From assembly GCA_937926185.1 (NCBI GenBank), contig CALEYM010000371.1:1-8249 (forward strand): a stretch of DNA of 8,249 nt, written 5' to 3'. The position numbers were made by a program, and so were the translations under genes. This stretch comes from an uncultured Bacteroidota bacterium (GTDB lineage Bacteria > Bacteroidota > Bacteroidia > Chitinophagales > Saprospiraceae). Under the pieces are notes generated by a model that searched no databases, had not been told where the DNA came from, and worked only from the letters and a program-made list of their open reading frames with translations. Below are positions 5,271 through 8,249 of the stretch, piece by piece. How positions within the stretch are numbered: the first letter of the stretch is position 1; each line of letters starts with the position of its first letter.

Positions 5271-6356
5271 TTCTTTTGCCGATATTTTGGCTGCCTCCAG
5301 GATTTCCACCACGGTCATGTTATTTTCCAGGGCCGACAGGTCGGAAGGCGCCACCGTGATCCTTCCCCGCACCACCGCTTCCAGATAGGAAAACGGATCG
5401 TCGAAAGGCGACATGGGTGCTTCTGTCTGTTGGGTTATGGCCCCCTCTTTTTCGGAGCGCATAATTTTCATCTCGTCGCGATTGAGGCAAATGACATAGC
5501 CGCTCCTGCAGTACACTTCCATGTCTTTCCGGTTGTAATTCCAGTTCCAGCTCGCCTGCAGAATCGCCTGCGCCTCGGGATAGCTCAGGATGATGGTAGC
5601 CTCGTCGTCCACCTTGGGATAGAGATGGGGTTTGATCTGCTGGGTTACGGCCACGACGGATTCCGGTTTCCGGCCGTTCATCAGCCAGGTGCTCAGGTTG
5701 GCGCCGTAGCAGCCGAAGTCGGTGAGGGCGCCACCGCCGTTCAGCACGGGGTCGGTCAGCCATTCCAGGAATTCCGGGTTGCAGCCGATCTCGATGGGGC
5801 CGGGGTGGCCGTCGTGTACCACGATTTTTCGGACGGGGCCAAAAGTTTGCGCTTCCGATTCGATGAGCCGCCGGGCAGCATGATTGCTGCCGTACCAACT
5901 GGTTTCGTAATTGGTCAGCAGGTGGATGCCGTGTTGCCGGGCGAGGATTTCCATTTCCCGGGCATGTTCGAGGCTGACGGCCAGCGGTTTTTCCACCATG
6001 ACATGGATGCCTTTCGGGGCGCATTTTTCCACTACTTCCAGGTGACCATAAATCGTATTGAACGCCAGCACCGCTTCCGGTTTCGTTTTTTCCAGCATCT
6101 CCTCTATCGTCGGATAAACGATATCCATCGAATAACCGTGCTGCCGGGCATACCGTTGCGCCAACTCCCGGTTCGGCTCGGCAATGCCCACGATTTCAAT
6201 ATCTCCCCTGTTTTCGCGGCCAAGAATCCAGTGAACATGGGTATGCACCAGACCCACGACTCCCACCCGCAGCGGTGGTTGCCGGTCTGGTTGGGCCAGG
6301 GACGGTTGCCAGCAGAAAAAAATGGTGGCGAGCGACGCGAAAAGACGTAGACGCAT
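5232..6356 (-). CDS. Exported Gfo/Idh/MocA family oxidoreductase
   Basis: A 374-residue protein. Residues 1-22 form a Sec-type signal peptide (MRLRLFASLATIFFCWQPSL, then AQ). A Rossmann fold follows with nucleotide-binding GVVGLVH (32-38), an acidic residue after strand two (AEP, 59-61) and the family motif VEKPL (121-125). The C-terminal half has the substrate-domain signature GGGALTDFGCYG (207-218) and a conserved-looking tail. The family carries out NAD(P)-dependent oxidation or reduction of sugars, inositols and related compounds, or in some members glycosidase-type reactions; the substrate here cannot be told. The export signal puts it in the periplasm, and no twin-arginine motif is visible. 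The start codon at 6356 lies 23 bases after the stop of the CPBP protease gene on the same strand, so the two may be co-transcribed. The gene is convergent with the Ro60 gene. Confidence 0.88.
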   Translation of the reverse strand: MRLRLFASLATIFFCWQPSLAQPDRQPPLRVGVVGLVHTHVHWILGRENRGDIEIVGIAEPNRELAQRYARQHGYSMDIVYPTIEEMLEKTKPEAVLAFNTIYGHLEVVEKCAPKGIHVMVEKPLAVSLEHAREMEILARQHGIHLLTNYETSWYGSNHAARRLIESEAQTFGPVRKIVVHDGHPGPIEIGCNPEFLEWLTDPVLNGGGALTDFGCYGANLSTWLMNGRKPESVVAVTQQIKPHLYPKVDDEATIILSYPEAQAILQASWNWNYNRKDMEVYCRSGYVICLNRDEMKIMRSEKEGAITQQTEAPMSPFDDPFSYLEAVVRGRITVAPSDLSALENNMTVVEILEAAKISAKEGRRVALKELKGQ

Positions 6357-6379
6357 AGATTTGATTTATTATGAATACT

Positions 6380-7099
6380 TTAATCGCTGTAAAATAGCAA
6401 AACAAGGTAAGGAACCACCATACCGCCAAGCATCCAAAACAACGCCAGCGGCATAAAATGCTCTTCCGAAGTCGTCACGACCAAGCCTATCGTTCGAATG
6501 GTGGCATGCAATATAGCCGGACTCCAGACGGTGTAACCGCCCCGCTCGAACAACCAGGCCAACGGCACGGACATAAAAACCGCAAGCAGCGTGGAAGACA
6601 AAGCAATCGCCCAATCCATATAGGTAAAAAGCAACAAATGGGCCGCCGTAAAAAGCATCGCGGATACAAATACCGCTTTCCTGAAGGTCATGCTTTCCCG
6701 GAGGTGCCGGAACAAAAATCCCCGGAAAAACATTTCCTCCATGAGCCCGCCGGTCAGACAAATGCCGGCTAAATTCGGAAGCCAGCTTTCATGCAGCGCG
6801 ATTTCGGTATTCAAAAAATAACCAAATACCGGATATAACAGGAGCAAGGCGACTGATATAATAATGCCCGGAACGATCCCTGAGAAAGGGGTACTATGAA
6901 AGCCGAGGTCTTCGATTGTTTTTTTATACGTTTTGCCGGAATACCATTTTTCCGATACCAGCAGGGCAAGCAGCACGACGGAAAAAGAAATCATGGCATT
7001 GTAAATGTATGGAAGTTGTCCCGCTACAACGCCCGTGCCGTGCATGATCAGGAAGACGGCAGTGAAGAGGAAGTATAGGCGGAAGGGTGGGCGGAGCAT
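6380..7099 (-). CDS. CPBP family intramembrane metalloprotease
   Basis: A 239-residue, very hydrophobic protein with about six to eight membrane segments. It has the CAAX protease and bacteriocin-processing (Abi/CPBP) motifs: EEMFFR with Glu121, Glu122 and Arg126; FTAAH with Phe150 and His154; and a third-motif His198 in ILHATIR. These are the expected metal and catalytic residues, so it is probably active. In bacteria members process peptides, act on membrane anchors or give immunity to bacteriocins; the substrate is unknown here. Nothing beside it looks like a bacteriocin gene. The start at 7099 follows an A-rich leader. It is first of a likely two-gene transcript with the downstream oxidoreductase, whose function gives no obvious link. 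The gene begins just beyond the attC-like palindrome. Confidence 0.87.
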   Translation of the reverse strand: MLRPPFRLYFLFTAVFLIMHGTGVVAGQLPYIYNAMISFSVVLLALLVSEKWYSGKTYKKTIEDLGFHSTPFSGIVPGIIISVALLLLYPVFGYFLNTEIALHESWLPNLAGICLTGGLMEEMFFRGFLFRHLRESMTFRKAVFVSAMLFTAAHLLLFTYMDWAIALSSTLLAVFMSVPLAWLFERGGYTVWSPAILHATIRTIGLVVTTSEEHFMPLALFWMLGGMVVPYLVLLFYSD

Positions 7100-7121
7100 A
7101 AGGGAAAAAACTTGTATTTTC

Positions 7122-7188
7122 GGTTAACGTGTGGCTAAATGCCGTGCGCCCGGTTAGGGCGAATGGACATGTAGCCTTTGTTAGCGGC
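7122..7188. repeat. attC-like imperfect palindrome
   Basis: Nested arms can be read. The outer arms GTTAAC (7123-7128) and GTTAGC (7180-7185) pair through one G-T. Unpaired spacers of 4 and 3 bases (GTGT, TTT) follow, then GGCTA (7133-7137) pairs with TAGCC (7172-7176), and at the centre CGCCC (7147-7151) pairs with GGGCG (7157-7161). Two paired boxes split by a short bulge, ending in GTTA-type cores and about 65 bases long, is the plan of integron attC recombination sites. It sits right after the stop of the AT-rich minus-strand gene, where a cassette attC belongs. The cores do not match GTTRRRY perfectly (GTTAACC on the minus strand), so a REP-like element or a terminator remains possible. 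Confidence 0.45.
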
Positions 7189-7204
7189 TTCTCTGTTTAT
7201 TGGT

Positions 7205-8249
7205 TTAGTTGTTTGCCTTTTCATCAATCCATTTTTTCAAATCGTAATAATCGTGTAGTGAAAGTTGTGATTTTACTTTCTCTTCAAACTCTAATGCTGG
7301 CTTTGAAAAATAGGAACTCGTAACCAAAACACCTGCTGTGGCTTTGTCAGCCATTACAGTTCCATATAATTCCCTAACTAATCTAACTCCGACTGGGTTG
7401 TCCATTGCGTAATTTTTACATTCCACATAAATAATAAAATTACCAATGCGTTTTTGTTCAATTATTAATAGGTCTTTTCCACCGTCCCTTGTCGCTTGAG
7501 TTAAAGTTACATTGTACCCTTCTTTATCGAAAAGTTCCGCAACTAACTCTTCAAATTGTCTTGAACCCATTTCATAAATCATTTTAGGGTTACGATTTAC
7601 CTTCTCAATGATGCTTGAATTAATAAGCCGAACATCTGTAATGATTTTTGGTGTTGGTTGTAAGACTATTTGTCCTTTCGTGAAGGGTTCAATAATTTCA
7701 TTTTTGTAATGAACTTTATTGTTAAGTAGATTAAGCAAGTCTCTCGGAGTAATGTCGTCACGCTTTAAAAGTTCTGTCGTTAACCGAATTAGTAATGGGT
7801 TATTGTCAACGTTTAGAGCTACTTCTTGAAACTCATCTATAAAATCCGAACTTAATTTTTGTTTATTAAAATTATCATTCAAAAAATCAATAATTTGTTG
7901 CTTGTTCCAACCTGATAGATTTACTTGATAAGAATTACTATGAAGTGCTTTATCAATTACACCTGGTCGTGAAGTGATGAGAAGTTTAACGCCATACTTT
8001 CTTCCTTCTCTTACTAAGCGAATAATCCTGTCTTGGGTTTCATTGGAGAATATTTCATCAAACCCATCAATTATTATTAAACGTTCATTGTTTTGAGATG
8101 GCTTGGTTCTAAGTAAAGCAAACTTAGATTCATCAAAATCAAATTCAATTCCTCTAAAAAAATTGATTTCTTTAAATTTCAGGGGGTTGGATATCTCATA
8201 ATACTTTGCAAGTGCTGTTTTCCCGATAGTTGCAATACCTATCAAAAGA
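7205..8249 (-). CDS. NACHT-like NTPase with C-terminal Mrr-type nuclease domain, 5' part outside the window
   Basis: The visible part has about 346 codons plus an open frame to the edge. Its first residues are already the Walker A motif (GIATIGKT), so the true start lies beyond 8249; the apparent start at 8245 is a TTG inside the reading frame. Walker B is LIIIDGFDEI (57-66 of the visible part), of the DGxDE form of NACHT/STAND ATPases, and TSRP (91-94) resembles the STAND sensor. Residues about 225-340 are an Mrr-type restriction endonuclease fold: FEELVAELF, RDGGKD (253-258) and ECKNY (275-279) supply the D and ExK catalytic residues. STAND-nuclease proteins are mostly anti-phage sensors that cut DNA upon activation; this role is inferred. 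The gene is clearly more AT-rich than every neighbour, indicating transfer, and the attC-like repeat lies immediately downstream. Partner genes, if any, are outside the window. Confidence 0.85.
   Translation of the reverse strand, partial: LLIGIATIGKTALAKYYEISNPLKFKEINFFRGIEFDFDESKFALLRTKPSQNNERLIIIDGFDEIFSNETQDRIIRLVREGRKYGVKLLITSRPGVIDKALHSNSYQVNLSGWNKQQIIDFLNDNFNKQKLSSDFIDEFQEVALNVDNNPLLIRLTTELLKRDDITPRDLLNLLNNKVHYKNEIIEPFTKGQIVLQPTPKIITDVRLINSSIIEKVNRNPKMIYEMGSRQFEELVAELFDKEGYNVTLTQATRDGGKDLLIIEQKRIGNFIIYVECKNYAMDNPVGVRLVRELYGTVMADKATAGVLVTSSYFSKPALEFEEKVKSQLSLHDYYDLKKWIDEKANN

Noticed and set aside
8243..8245. TTG at 8245 as start codon of the nuclease gene
   Set aside because: It would begin only two residues before the Walker A glycine, cutting off the first strand of the ATPase fold, and the frame stays open to the window edge.

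Overview
The window looks like a chromosomal piece of a GC-rich member of the Bacteroidota. The evidence is a secreted multidomain protein ending in a type A Por/T9SS sorting domain, a SprB-type repeat, start codons with no Shine-Dalgarno but A/T-rich leaders, and exported proteins cut at an 'AQ' junction. A Saprospiria or Chitinophagia-like host is plausible but is inference. Most of the window is GC-rich. The right end (from about 7190) is clearly AT-rich and looks acquired.

Layout, left to right. (1) 82-3126, minus strand: a very large secreted protein with an N-terminal propeller-like region, a sialate O-acetylesterase-like SGNH hydrolase domain, a SprB-like repeat and a T9SS sorting tail. 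(2) 3127-3730: a 604-base divergent intergenic region. It holds a tandem series of tRNA-like units in + orientation, starting at 3383, 3464, 3545 and 3638. The first two fold as near-normal cloverleaves (anticodons UUU and CUG), the third is degenerate (GCU), and the fourth is only a 5' part. A strong hairpin abuts and overlaps the first unit. (3) 3731-5212, plus strand: a Ro60/Rsr orthologue (TROVE plus vWA). (4) 5232-6356 and 6380-7099, minus strand: an exported Gfo/Idh/MocA oxidoreductase and a CPBP membrane protease, probably co-transcribed. (5) 7122-7188: an attC-like imperfect palindrome. (6) 7205 to the right edge, minus strand: an incomplete AT-rich gene for a NACHT-like NTPase carrying a C-terminal Mrr-type nuclease domain, probably a defence protein.

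The most interesting feature is the tRNA-like array directly upstream of, and co-oriented with, the Ro60 gene. Ro proteins bind Y RNAs, and some bacterial Y RNAs (YrlA type) contain a tRNA-mimicking module. At 3588-3662 the order is T-arm, acceptor 3' strand, AT-rich loop, perfectly complementary acceptor 5' strand, D-arm. That is a circularly permuted tRNA topology, the layout needed for a tRNA-like module inside a Y RNA. I propose that the array encodes the RNA partners of this Ro protein, evolved from tRNA genes. This is inference from context and hand folding, and needs RNA evidence.

The convergent junction between the Ro gene and the oxidoreductase gene carries a 9-bp GC-rich inverted repeat that could serve as a two-way terminator. 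The rest of the window is ordinary Bacteroidota gene content.
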